From Kribbella sindirgiensis (GTDB taxonomy: Bacteria > Actinomycetota > Actinomycetes > Propionibacteriales > Kribbellaceae), in contig NZ_SJKA01000006.1 in assembly GCF_004331435.1 (NCBI RefSeq), positions 531,670 to 595,669 of the forward strand: a stretch of DNA of 64,000 bases, given 5' to 3'. The position numbers and the translations under genes were made by a program. Below, piece after piece: positions 47,595-55,451 of this stretch. How positions within the stretch are numbered: position 1 is the first letter of the stretch; each line of letters starts with the position of its first letter. A model generated the notes under the pieces. That model was not told the DNA's origin. It saw only the letters and a program-made list of their open reading frames with translations, and did not search any database.

Positions 47595-48689
47595 ATGGCT
47601 CAGACGGTGCGTGGAGTGGTGGCGGCGCGTAAGGGTGCGCCGGTGTCGATCGAGGAGATCACGATCCCGGACCCGGGTCCCGGGGAAGCGGTCGTGAAGG
47701 TGCAGGCGTGCGGGGTCTGCCACACGGATCTGCACTATCGCGAGGGCGGGATCAACGACGAGTTCCCGTTCCTGCTGGGGCATGAGGCCGCGGGGATCGT
47801 GGAGGCGGTCGGCGACGGCGTGACCGACGTACAGCCGGGTGACTTCGTCGTACTGAACTGGCGGGCTGTCTGCGGCAACTGCCGCGCCTGCCTGCGCGGT
47901 CGCCCCTGGTACTGCTTCAACACGCACAACGCCCAGCAGAAGATGACTCTGAAGGACGGCACCGAGCTGAGCCCCGCGCTCGGTATCGGAGCTTTCGCGG
48001 AAAAGACCCTGGTCGCGGCCGGCCAGTGCACGAAGGTGGACCCGGCCGCCAAGGCGGAGGTCGCGGGCCTGCTCGGCTGTGGCGTGATGGCCGGTCTCGG
48101 CGCCGCGCTCAACACGGGCAACGTCGGTCGCGGGGACACGGTCGCCGTGATCGGCTCGGGCGGCGTCGGTACGGCGGCTGTGGTCGGCGCCCGCCTCGCG
48201 GGAGCGGCGAAGGTGATCGCCATCGACCTCGACGAGCGCAAGCTCGGCACCGCGCAGGAGCTCGGCGCGACCCACACGATCAACGCGAAGGGGCTCGACC
48301 ACGACGGGGTCGTCGCGGCGGTGCAGGAACTGACCGGCGGGTTCGGCGCCGATGTGGTGATCGACGCGGTCGGCCGACCGGAGACGTGGAAGCAGGCGTT
48401 CTACGCGCGCGATCTGGCCGGCACCGTGGTGCTGGTCGGCGTACCGACGCCGGACATGCGCCTCGACATGCCGCTCCTGGACTTCTTCGGCCGCGGCGGT
48501 TCCCTGAAGTCGAGCTGGTACGGCGACTGCCTGCCGAGCCGCGACTTCCCGCTGCTGATCGACCTGCACCTGCAGGGCCGCCTGCCGCTGGACCGTTTCG
48601 TGTCCGAGACGATCGCGCTGGACGAGGTCGAGGACGCGTTCACGAAGATGCATCACGGGGACGTCCTGCGTTCGGTGGTCGTCTTCTAA
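47595..48689 (+). CDS. mscR: S-(hydroxymethyl)mycothiol dehydrogenase
   Basis: The 364-residue zinc alcohol dehydrogenase oxidises the formaldehyde adduct of mycothiol (and may reduce S-nitrosomycothiol). Catalytic zinc ligands are in CGVCHTD (about residue 39) and GHEAAG; structural zinc cysteines are CGNCRACLRGRPWYC; the NAD site is GSGGVG. Mycothiol use is restricted to actinobacteria. It is divergent from the ABC/two-component operon. Confidence 0.94.
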   Translation: MAQTVRGVVAARKGAPVSIEEITIPDPGPGEAVVKVQACGVCHTDLHYREGGINDEFPFLLGHEAAGIVEAVGDGVTDVQPGDFVVLNWRAVCGNCRACLRGRPWYCFNTHNAQQKMTLKDGTELSPALGIGAFAEKTLVAAGQCTKVDPAAKAEVAGLLGCGVMAGLGAALNTGNVGRGDTVAVIGSGGVGTAAVVGARLAGAAKVIAIDLDERKLGTAQELGATHTINAKGLDHDGVVAAVQELTGGFGADVVIDAVGRPETWKQAFYARDLAGTVVLVGVPTPDMRLDMPLLDFFGRGGSLKSSWYGDCLPSRDFPLLIDLHLQGRLPLDRFVSETIALDEVEDAFTKMHHGDVLRSVVVF

Positions 48690-48786
48690 GACGTGGACGA
48701 CCTCGAGCCGTCGCCCGACGTGCCCTGGCTGCAACCGTTTCCGACGGATCCGTGGCTCCGTTCCTCGGCCTGCCATCAGACACCCC

Positions 48787-49281
48787 CTAGACCTGGAATG
48801 AGATCCACAGGTCAGGAGTCGCGTCCGGCCTACCGGCGATCGGCCTGGCTTCCTGGGTCCACACGTCGCCGGAGATCTCGGTCGCGACCCGCTGCCAGAA
48901 CCTGACCGCCTTCTCGTTGTTGCCCTGGAACGCGACCTCGCACGGTCCGGGGTGATGCGACAGCACTTCCTGGACCGCGCGCAGTCCGTGCCCGCCGCGC
49001 CGTACCGGACGCACCATGAAGAACGCGTTCAGCACGTGCACGGGCTGCTGCAGCGCTCGCATGAAGCAGAAGCCGACCGGGTTCTCGCCCAGCGAGATCA
49101 CGTACCCGGCCCACTCCGGGTCGCCGGTGAGAACCTTCTCCAGCCACTCGGTGCGGTAGCTGCCGTCGGGCCGCGGGAGCTGGCCCTGGAACTCGGACAT
49201 GTCGTGGCGGAACATCAGCCACAGCCGCTCCATCAACGGTCGGTCGGTTGCCTGGACACGGCGCACCACGAGATCAGACAC
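48787..49281 (-). CDS. GNAT family N-acetyltransferase
   Basis: The 164-residue GNAT has a CoA-loop segment VRPVRRGGHGLRAVQEVL (about 93-109) and the conserved QGNNEKAVRFWQRV end helix. A Trp-rich centre (TEWLEKVLTGDPEWAGYVI) precedes it. The acceptor is unknown. Minus-strand single-gene unit. Confidence 0.85.
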   Translation of the reverse strand: MSDLVVRRVQATDRPLMERLWLMFRHDMSEFQGQLPRPDGSYRTEWLEKVLTGDPEWAGYVISLGENPVGFCFMRALQQPVHVLNAFFMVRPVRRGGHGLRAVQEVLSHHPGPCEVAFQGNNEKAVRFWQRVATEISGDVWTQEARPIAGRPDATPDLWISFQV

Positions 49282-49362
49282 GGTTCTCCTCAGATTGATT
49301 CAGAACGCAGAAAGCCTCCCGCCGGAAGAGTCCGGTACGGAAGGCTTACTGCGGTCAGTTTA

Positions 49363-50337
49363 TCAGTCCTGTGCTGCGGTCTGCCCGGCGACCCACCTCA
49401 TGTCCGCGTAGCGGTTGCCGACCGGTGTCAGCTTCGACAGTGACTCGACGTCCTCGGCGGACAGCGCGACGTCGAGCGCCGCGAAGTTCTCCTCCAGGTA
49501 CTTGCGCCGCTTCGTCCCCGGGATCGGGGCGACGTCGTTGCCCTGCGCAAGTACCCAGGCCAGTGCGACCTGCCCGGGTGTCGCGTCGTACCGCACGGCC
49601 ACCGCGCGGATCTCCTCGACCAGTGCGAGGTTCGCGTCCAGGTTGTCGCCGGAGAAGCGGGGGAGGGTACGGCGGAAGTCGTCGGCCGGGAGGTCTGTGG
49701 GCAGGGCGCCGGTGAGCATGCCGCGCCCGAGCGGCGAGTACGGCACGATGCCGATCCCGAGCTCGCGGCAGGTCTGCAGCACCGACTCCTCGATGTCCCG
49801 GCTGAACAGCGACCACTCGGACTGCACCGCGGTGATCGGGTGCACGGCGTGCGCCCGCCGGATGGTCTCCGCCGACGCCTCGGACAGCCCGAGGTACCGC
49901 ACCTTCCCGGCCTCCACCAGCGACGCCATCGCCCCGACCGTCTCCTCGACGGGTACGCCGGGATCCATCCGGTGCTGGTAGTACAGGTCCACGTGGTCGA
50001 CGCCGAGCCGTCCGAGCGACGCGTCGATCGCGGACCGGACGTAATCGGGCGACCCGTTGATCCCGCGCTCCTCGGATCTCCGCGGGTCGCCGGTGATGCC
50101 GAACTTCGTCGCGAGGAACACCTCGTCGCGGCGCTCGGCGATGGTCCGGCCGACGAGCTCCTCGTTGGCGCCGAACCCGTACATGTCGGCGGTGTCCAGG
50201 AACGTGATGCCGAGGTCGAGCGCCCGGTGCAGCGTCGCGGTCGACTCGTTGTCGTCGGCCGCGCCGTACGCGAAGCTCATCCCCATACAGCCGAGTCCGA
50301 GCCGACTGACCTCGGCGCCTTGGCTACCCAGTTTCAT
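49363..50337 (-). CDS. Aldo/keto reductase (second of two paralogues)
   Basis: The 324-residue reductase is a close paralogue of the one at 34991-35980: LGLGCMGMSFAYG, DTADMYGFGANEELVGR, IPGTKRRKYLEENFAALDV. All four catalytic residues (Asp, Tyr, Lys, His) appear in place. ATG 50337 is preferred over 50349 because GGGAG lies five bases before it. The MerR gene just upstream on the same strand probably regulates it, as is common for MerR/AKR pairs. Confidence 0.92.
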   Translation of the reverse strand: MKLGSQGAEVSRLGLGCMGMSFAYGAADDNESTATLHRALDLGITFLDTADMYGFGANEELVGRTIAERRDEVFLATKFGITGDPRRSEERGINGSPDYVRSAIDASLGRLGVDHVDLYYQHRMDPGVPVEETVGAMASLVEAGKVRYLGLSEASAETIRRAHAVHPITAVQSEWSLFSRDIEESVLQTCRELGIGIVPYSPLGRGMLTGALPTDLPADDFRRTLPRFSGDNLDANLALVEEIRAVAVRYDATPGQVALAWVLAQGNDVAPIPGTKRRKYLEENFAALDVALSAEDVESLSKLTPVGNRYADMRWVAGQTAAQD

Positions 50338-50400
50338 GATTTCTCCCATCAGAAGGCATAGCTCCGCCGGCCGAACGTGCGAAACGGGTCGGCTGAGTTG

Positions 50401-50841
50401 TTACGGGGCGGCAGTGCCGCCGTACACGGTGATCTTGTAGTCGGTCACCGCGAGGGCGAGCTGCAGATCGCGCAGCTGCCGCTGGATCCGGTCACGGTGC
50501 TCCTGCATCAGGGCGAGCCGCTGGGGTTCGGTGTGGTCGCCTTCGAGCACCAGTTCCAGGTAGTGGCTGATCGTGCCGATCGGCATCCCGGAGGCACGCA
50601 GCCTGCTGATGAACACGATCCGCGCCATCGCCCGCCGGTCGTAGCTGCGGTACCCGGCGGAGTCCCGGCGTACGTCGAGCAGCCCGATGCGCTCGTAGTA
50701 CCGCAGGGTGTGTGCCGTGAGCCCGGTGAGCTCGGAGGCCTCGGCGATCGACAGCTGCTCGGGAAGATCCTCCGGCAGCTCGAGCAGGCACAGCAGCTCC
50801 CGATCGATCGGCGCCTGGACGAGCAATTCGGTCGCGTTCAT
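50401..50841 (-). CDS. MerR-family transcriptional regulator
   Basis: The 146-residue regulator has a winged HTH (LSIAEASELTGLTAHTLRYYERIGLL, RRDSAGYRSYDRRAM) followed by a coiled-coil dimer helix with no clear metal-cysteine set; an aldehyde- or redox-type ligand is likely. Its own promoter shows a 19-bp spacer and operator (see below). The ATG at 50841 lies at the predicted transcript start, so it may be leaderless; the alternative GTG at 50847 is upstream of it. Confidence 0.92.
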   Translation of the reverse strand: MNATELLVQAPIDRELLCLLELPEDLPEQLSIAEASELTGLTAHTLRYYERIGLLDVRRDSAGYRSYDRRAMARIVFISRLRASGMPIGTISHYLELVLEGDHTEPQRLALMQEHRDRIQRQLRDLQLALAVTDYKITVYGGTAAP

Positions 50842-50848
50842 GTCCACG

Positions 50849-50879
50849 ACCGTATGCCTTAGAGCGCACTCAAAGGCAA
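50849..50879 (-). promoter_or_regulatory. MerR-type promoter with 19-bp spacer and operator
   Basis: Read on the minus strand, TTGCCT (50879-50874) and TACGGT (50854-50849) are -35 and -10 boxes 19 bp apart, longer than the usual 17 and the hallmark of MerR control. Between them a 24-bp imperfect palindrome (50855-50878, ends TGCCTT/AAGGCA) gives 20 of 24 symmetric positions. MerR bound here could unwind and activate the promoter. Confidence 0.75.
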
Positions 50880-50897
50880 AGGTGATCTACGCCACAG

Positions 50898-51548
50898 TCA
50901 GCCGAGCAACTCCCGGGTGAGGGTGTCGGTCAGCCATTCCGCGTACTTCGCTTCGCTCCAGCCGTAGCGGCGTAACTCGAGGAACGGGCCGGACGTGGAC
51001 AGCATCAGGAGCAGGTCGGTCGCGTCGGTCGCGTCCAGACCCGGCCGCAGTCCCCAGCGCTCGGCGATCTGATCGACCACCTGGCCCAGGCCGTCGCGTC
51101 GCCGTCGCTCGCTGCGTTCGACCACGGCCGCCGCATCGGGCTCGTGCGGCGCCGACTCGGCGACCTCCTTGATCACCGCGGCTCGGCTGAGGATCGCGGT
51201 GTTGCCGCGCACGAAGGCGGCGAGCGCGTCCCGGCCGGACTCCGCCACGGAGATCTCGGCGATGAAGGGTTGCTGCAGAGGCGGAAGCCCATCGGGGCCG
51301 AGGATGGCGTGATCGAAGCAGGCCTGCAGGAGTTCGCCCTTGGTGTGGAAGACGAAGTACACGGTCTGTACGGCGACACCGGCGCGGCCGGCGATATCGG
51401 TCATCCGCGCGCCGACGTACCCGGCCTCGGCGAACACCTCGATCGCGGCGCGGATCACCCGGTCCCGGGTCGCCGCCGCCTGCTCGCGACGGGTGTGCTT
51501 CGGCGTCTTGACAGGCTTCCCCACCCGTCCCACGCTAGCAGTAGTCAT
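50898..51548 (-). CDS. TetR-family regulator (hemerythrin-linked)
   Basis: The 216-residue repressor has an N-terminal HTH (RDRVIRAAIEVFAEAGYVGARMTDIAGRAGVAVQTVYFVF; quoted in part as ARMTDIAGRAGVAVQTVYF) and a helical ligand domain. It is divergent from a hemerythrin-like gene. A large operator overlaps its start codon, consistent with autorepression. Confidence 0.9.
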   Translation of the reverse strand: MTTASVGRVGKPVKTPKHTRREQAAATRDRVIRAAIEVFAEAGYVGARMTDIAGRAGVAVQTVYFVFHTKGELLQACFDHAILGPDGLPPLQQPFIAEISVAESGRDALAAFVRGNTAILSRAAVIKEVAESAPHEPDAAAVVERSERRRRDGLGQVVDQIAERWGLRPGLDATDATDLLLMLSTSGPFLELRRYGWSEAKYAEWLTDTLTRELLG

Positions 51549-51572
51549 TCACTAGTGGCAGTCACTAGTGAA
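51548..51572. promoter_or_regulatory. Double-palindrome operator between TetR and hemerythrin genes
   Basis: TTCACTAGTG-GCAGT-CACTAGTGAA is a perfect inverted repeat with 10-base arms; each arm contains the self-complementary CACTAGTG. It overlaps the ATG of the TetR gene (51546-51548) and sits 12 bp ahead of the hemerythrin start (51585). Two TetR dimers could bind to repress both genes. Confidence 0.8.
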
Positions 51573-51584
51573 AGGGGGGCGGAG

Positions 51585-52241
51585 ATGGCGACGCCGATCG
51601 GTTCTGTGAAGGCATCCGATCCGTGGGAGATGGCACTGATCCACCGGGTCATCCGGCGGGGGTTCGAGCAGGCGCGGGTGCATGTGCTGTCCCCTGGAGC
51701 CGAATCGCGGGCCGCGGCGGTAGCGGCGTACGTCGACTTCCAGCTCGACGGTCTGCACGCGCACCACTCGACTGAGGACGAGGTGCTCTGGCCGGCGCTG
51801 CTTGAGCGCGCCCAGCTGTCGGCGGCGCTGATCCGCCGGATGGAGCAGCAGCACGCCGCGATCCACGATGCCGTGGATGCGGCCCGCAGCGCGCTGACCG
51901 CCTGGCGTACGACGCCGACCGCTGCCGGTGCGGAGCCGCTCGGTGCGGCGCTGGAGCTCGTGTCTGTGCGGCTTGTCGAGCACCTGGGGGAGGAGGAGCG
52001 TGACGTCGTGCCGCTGATCGCGACGCACGTCACCCAGGCCGAGTGGGATCAGCTGGGGCAGAAGGCGTTCAGCAAGTTCAAGCCGAGCCAGCGGTTCACG
52101 GCGATGGGTGAACTGCTCGCAACCGCCCGCCCCGAGGAGGCCGCCCGGATGCTGGCCGACCTACCCGCACCCGTCCGGGGTATCTGGTGGCTGGTCGGGA
52201 AGCGCCGCTACCAGCGGTTCATCAAGTCGGCCACCGGTTAG
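51585..52241 (+). CDS. Hemerythrin-domain protein
   Basis: The 218-residue protein has a hemerythrin fold with iron ligands in HRVIRRGF, HAHHSTEDEVLWPAL, MEQQHAAIHD and LVEHLGEEERDVVPL. Bacterial hemerythrins bind O2, nitric oxide or iron. ATG 51585 follows AGGGGGG at the right spacing. Its stop overlaps zur on the other strand by 4 bases. It is probably repressed by the divergent TetR gene. Confidence 0.88.
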   Translation: MATPIGSVKASDPWEMALIHRVIRRGFEQARVHVLSPGAESRAAAVAAYVDFQLDGLHAHHSTEDEVLWPALLERAQLSAALIRRMEQQHAAIHDAVDAARSALTAWRTTPTAAGAEPLGAALELVSVRLVEHLGEEERDVVPLIATHVTQAEWDQLGQKAFSKFKPSQRFTAMGELLATARPEEAARMLADLPAPVRGIWWLVGKRRYQRFIKSATG

Positions 52242-52648
52242 GCGGTCTGCTGGCAGACCGCGCAGGTGCCGAAGATTTCCAGGGTGTGGCTGATGTCGGC
52301 GTAGCCGTGTTCGGCCGCGACCTTGTCGGCCCAGCGTTCCACGGCCGGTCCCTCGACCTCGACGGTGCGGCCGCAGTTGCGGCAGACCAGGTGGTGGTGG
52401 TGGCCCTTCGAGCAGCGCCGGTACGCCGTTTCGCCGTCGGCGGTGCGCAGTACGTCGACCTCGCGCGAGTCCGCGAGCGCCTGCAGGGTGCGGTAGACAG
52501 TGGTCAGGCCGACGGCCTCACCGGCGGACCGAAGCTCCTGGTGGATCTCCTGGGCGGTCCGGAAGTCGTCGATCTTGTCGAGCGCGAGCGCGACCGCCGC
52601 GCGTTGACGGGTCGAGCGTGTTCCGATAGCCACCGTTCCTCCTGTCAT
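52238..52648 (-). CDS. zur: Zinc uptake regulator Zur (Fur family)
   Basis: The 136-residue Fur-family repressor has the DNA-binding TRQRAAVALALDKIDDFRTAQEIH and GLTTVYRTLQAL segments, metal His cluster CSKGHHHHLVCRNCG (CxxC zinc site near 86-91) and a C-terminal CAVCQ. Zn-loaded Fur proteins of this type repress zinc uptake. It lies at the end of a znuA-znuC-znuB cluster and two Zur boxes are found at the cluster's 5' end. Confidence 0.93.
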   Translation of the reverse strand: MTGGTVAIGTRSTRQRAAVALALDKIDDFRTAQEIHQELRSAGEAVGLTTVYRTLQALADSREVDVLRTADGETAYRRCSKGHHHHLVCRNCGRTVEVEGPAVERWADKVAAEHGYADISHTLEIFGTCAVCQQTA

Positions 52649-52705
52649 CTCTACCGCTCTCCAGTCTCTCAGAAGTCAGCAACCCGGTGCCGGATCAGGG
52701 CTGCA

Positions 52706-53710
52706 TCAGTGCTCGTCCCAGTGATCACCGTGTGCCGCGTGCAGGTGTCCGTCGTGGACGTAGTCGACATGGTCGCCGTGCTCGACCTTCTTGTGACCGC
52801 ACGCCTGGTTGTGCGCGTGCGGGTGCCCGGCACTCACCACATGCGGCTCCGGTGCCGGTACGCCGACCTCCGGCTCCTCATCCGCCAGCGGGCGCGCCCG
52901 GCCGGCCCGCCGCCGCAGCAGCGTCCCGACCGTTGCCGCCACCACGAATCCGGCCAGTGCGAGCACCACGATGGTCGCACCCGGCGCCACGTTCGCGTTG
53001 TACGACGTGACGATGCCGGCCAGACACGCCAGCACACCGATCACGCAGGCGGTGACGAACGTACTGCGGAACGACCGGGTCACCTGCTGCGCTGTCGCCA
53101 CCGGGACGACCATGAGCGCACTGACCAGCAGCAGCCCGACAGTGCGCATAGCGACCGTCACAGTGACCGCAGCCATCACAGCGATCACCAGGTTGAGTAG
53201 CTGGACCCGGAGTCCCGTCGTACGCGCGAACTCCTCGTCCTGGCACACCGCGAACAGCTGGGGGCCCAGACCGATCGCTACCACCAGTACGGCGACTGCG
53301 AGGCCGACGACGACGTACAGGTCGCTCTGGGAGACCGTGGTGAGTGAACCGAACAGGTACGTGTTGAGCGTGGCCGCACCCTGCCCTGCGAGTCCGATGA
53401 GCAGTACGCCGCCTGCGATACCGCCGTAGAACAGGAGAGCGAGCGCTACGTCACCGGTGGCCTTGCCGCGGGCGCGGACCAGCTCGATGGCCGTTGCGCC
53501 GGCGATCGACACGATGATGGCGGTCAGCACGGGTGCACTGCCGGTGAGCAGACCGAGCGCCACACCGGTGATGGCGATGTGGCCGATACCGTCACCCATC
53601 AGCGAGAGCCGCCGCTGCACCAGGTACGTCCCGATAGCAGGCGCCGACAGTCCCGTGAGCAGCCCGGCGATCAGCGCCCGCTGCATGAACTCCAGCTGGA
53701 ACATGGTCAT
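52706..53710 (-). CDS. znuB: Zinc ABC transporter permease ZnuB
   Basis: The 334-residue membrane protein has about eight helices (YLVQRRLSLMGDGIGHIAITG near 35; GAVAGVLLIGLAG; later GATIVVLALAGFVVAATVGTLL) and the ABC-3 family DGIGHIA motif. The C-terminus is an unusually His-rich cytoplasmic tail (PHAHNQACGHKK, HDGHLHAAHGDHWDEH). ATG 53710 overlaps the ATPase stop by ATGA. Confidence 0.9.
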   Translation of the reverse strand: MTMFQLEFMQRALIAGLLTGLSAPAIGTYLVQRRLSLMGDGIGHIAITGVALGLLTGSAPVLTAIIVSIAGATAIELVRARGKATGDVALALLFYGGIAGGVLLIGLAGQGAATLNTYLFGSLTTVSQSDLYVVVGLAVAVLVVAIGLGPQLFAVCQDEEFARTTGLRVQLLNLVIAVMAAVTVTVAMRTVGLLLVSALMVVPVATAQQVTRSFRSTFVTACVIGVLACLAGIVTSYNANVAPGATIVVLALAGFVVAATVGTLLRRRAGRARPLADEEPEVGVPAPEPHVVSAGHPHAHNQACGHKKVEHGDHVDYVHDGHLHAAHGDHWDEH

Positions 53711-54459
53711 GAAGTGAGCCACCCCGGGTCGTCGTCGGTGTGGGAGTGGTGGACGTGGGCGTGCGTCTGCGAGGCGTGCGGCGGTCCGTCGTACACGATG
53801 CGGCCGCGGCGCATCACGACCGATCGGTCGATCAAGGCGTCCATCGGGCCGAGGTCGTGGCTCACCATCACCACGGTCGTTCCGCGCTCGACCCGCTCCC
53901 GGACCGCGTCGGCGAAGATCTGCTGGCTGGCCAGGTCGACGCCCGCCGTCGGCTCGTCGAGGATCAGCAGCTCCGGATCGGACACCAGGGCCCGCGCGAT
54001 CAGCACCCGCTGCTGCTGTCCGCCGGACAGCTCGGCGACCGCGTCCTTGCGCCGGTCGGCCATGTCGACGACCTGCAGTGCCTCCTCGATCGCCTGCTTG
54101 CCCGCGGCGCCGAGCGGCGCGAACATCCGGCGCTTCGAGAGCAGACCGGACGACACCACCTCGTACACGGTCGCCGGTACGCCGCCGGCTGCGGTGATGC
54201 GCTGCGGCACGTACCCGACCCGCCGCCAGTCACGGAACCGCGGAACCGGCGTACCGAACAACCGGACCTCGCCGCGGGCCGCCGGGAGCAGTCCGACGAC
54301 GGTCTTGATCAGCGTGGACTTGCCGGAGCCGTTGGTGCCGAGCACGGCAACCACCTCGCCCTGGCGGATCCGCAGGTCGATGCCCCGAAGCACCAGACGG
54401 CCGCCCAGGTCGACGGAGAGATCGTCGACCTGGACGGCCCTGGATGCGCTATCTGTCAC
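53707..54459 (-). CDS. znuC: Zinc ABC transporter ATPase ZnuC
   Basis: The 250-residue ATPase has Walker A GTNGSGKST, Q-loop YVPQRI, signature LSGGQQQRV, Walker B LLILDEPTAGVD and switch VSHDLG. The C-terminus is His-rich (HAHVHHSH). GTG 54459 overlaps the znuA stop as GTGA. It energises zinc import with ZnuB and ZnuA. Confidence 0.94.
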   Translation of the reverse strand: MTDSASRAVQVDDLSVDLGGRLVLRGIDLRIRQGEVVAVLGTNGSGKSTLIKTVVGLLPAARGEVRLFGTPVPRFRDWRRVGYVPQRITAAGGVPATVYEVVSSGLLSKRRMFAPLGAAGKQAIEEALQVVDMADRRKDAVAELSGGQQQRVLIARALVSDPELLILDEPTAGVDLASQQIFADAVRERVERGTTVVMVSHDLGPMDALIDRSVVMRRGRIVYDGPPHASQTHAHVHHSHTDDDPGWLTS

Positions 54460-55400
54460 GAGCAGCCGTTCGCCTTCCGGAGTTCCTGCAGGTTCTGCTG
54501 CATGAGCGTCAGGTACGTTTCCTGGGAGTTGGCGTCCGACAGGCCCTCGATCGGGCTCAGTACGGCGGTCTTGACGCCGACGTCCTTCGCGATCGTCTCG
54601 GCCACCTTCGGACTGACCAGCTCCTCGTAGAAGATGGTCGTCACCTTCTGGGCCTTCACGATGTCCTGGACCTCCTTGATCCGGGCCGGCGTGGGTTCCG
54701 CGTCCGGCGTGAACCCGGCGATCCCGACCATCGTCAGACCGTACCGCTTCGCGAGGTAGGCGAACGCCTCGTGGCTGGTCACGAACGTCTTCAGCTTGCA
54801 GTTCGCCAGACCGGTCTTGAACTCCGTGTCGAGCTTCCCGATCTGGTCGAGCAGCGCCTTCGCGCGCTCGTGGTACCCGGTGGCGTTGGCGCTGTCGACG
54901 CTCGCGAGCTTGTCCTCGACCGCCTTGACGACCGCGGCGTACCGCACCGGGTCGAGCCAGAAGTGCGGGTCGAGGGCATCGTCCTTGTGGGCGGCCGGGT
55001 CCGCGCCCTCCTCGTGCTCCTCGAAGTCCGCGCCGGTGGCCTCCAGTTGCGCGGCCGGGGCGATGTCGAAGCCGGCGTCCTTGGCGTTCTGCTCGATCGC
55101 CTCGTCGACGGCGGGCTGCAGGTTCTTCTCGAAGACGACGAGTTTCGCGTCGGCGATCGAGCCGACCTGCTTGGGGGTCAGCTCGAGGTCGTGCGGCTCG
55201 ACACCGGGCGCGGTCAGCGTGGTGACGTTCACCGCATCGCCCCCCACTGTGCGGGCGATGAACTCGAGCGGGTAGAACGAAGCCACGACGTCGAGCTTGT
55301 CGCCACCGGTGCTGTTGGTGGACGAGCCGCCGCATCCGGCCAGGGTGACGGCGGCCAGGGCGGAGGCGCCGGCGAGGACAGCTCGAAGACCAGATTTCAT
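54456..55400 (-). CDS. znuA: Zinc-binding lipoprotein ZnuA
   Basis: The 314-residue lipoprotein has a signal peptide (SGLRAVLAGASALAAVTLAGC, lipobox LAGC). The ZnuA-type metal ligands appear in PHDLELTP, an acidic/His loop (EEHEEGADPAAH) and DPHFWLDPV, and HEAFAYLAK. ATG 55400 was chosen because the longer frame would translate straight through a Zur box. It captures zinc outside the membrane for ZnuBC. Confidence 0.93.
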   Translation of the reverse strand: MKSGLRAVLAGASALAAVTLAGCGGSSTNSTGGDKLDVVASFYPLEFIARTVGGDAVNVTTLTAPGVEPHDLELTPKQVGSIADAKLVVFEKNLQPAVDEAIEQNAKDAGFDIAPAAQLEATGADFEEHEEGADPAAHKDDALDPHFWLDPVRYAAVVKAVEDKLASVDSANATGYHERAKALLDQIGKLDTEFKTGLANCKLKTFVTSHEAFAYLAKRYGLTMVGIAGFTPDAEPTPARIKEVQDIVKAQKVTTIFYEELVSPKVAETIAKDVGVKTAVLSPIEGLSDANSQETYLTLMQQNLQELRKANGCS

Positions 55401-55414
55401 GACAATCATTTTCA
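55400..55414. promoter_or_regulatory. Zur box 1
   Basis: TGACAATCATTTTCA (55400-55414) is a near-palindrome matching the actinobacterial Zur consensus TGAAAATGATTTTCA-type. It lies directly at the znuA start, so Zur-Zn would block znuA transcription or translation. Confidence 0.88.
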
Positions 55415-55420
55415 TTTAAC

Positions 55421-55435
55421 TGCAAGTGATTGTCA
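55421..55435. promoter_or_regulatory. Zur box 2
   Basis: TGCAAGTGATTGTCA (55421-55435) is a second, slightly weaker Zur box. It lies six bases from box 1 and 17 bases before the divergent YibE/F start (55452), placing both genes under Zur control. Confidence 0.82.
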
Positions 55436-55451
55436 AAACAGGGAGTTCACG

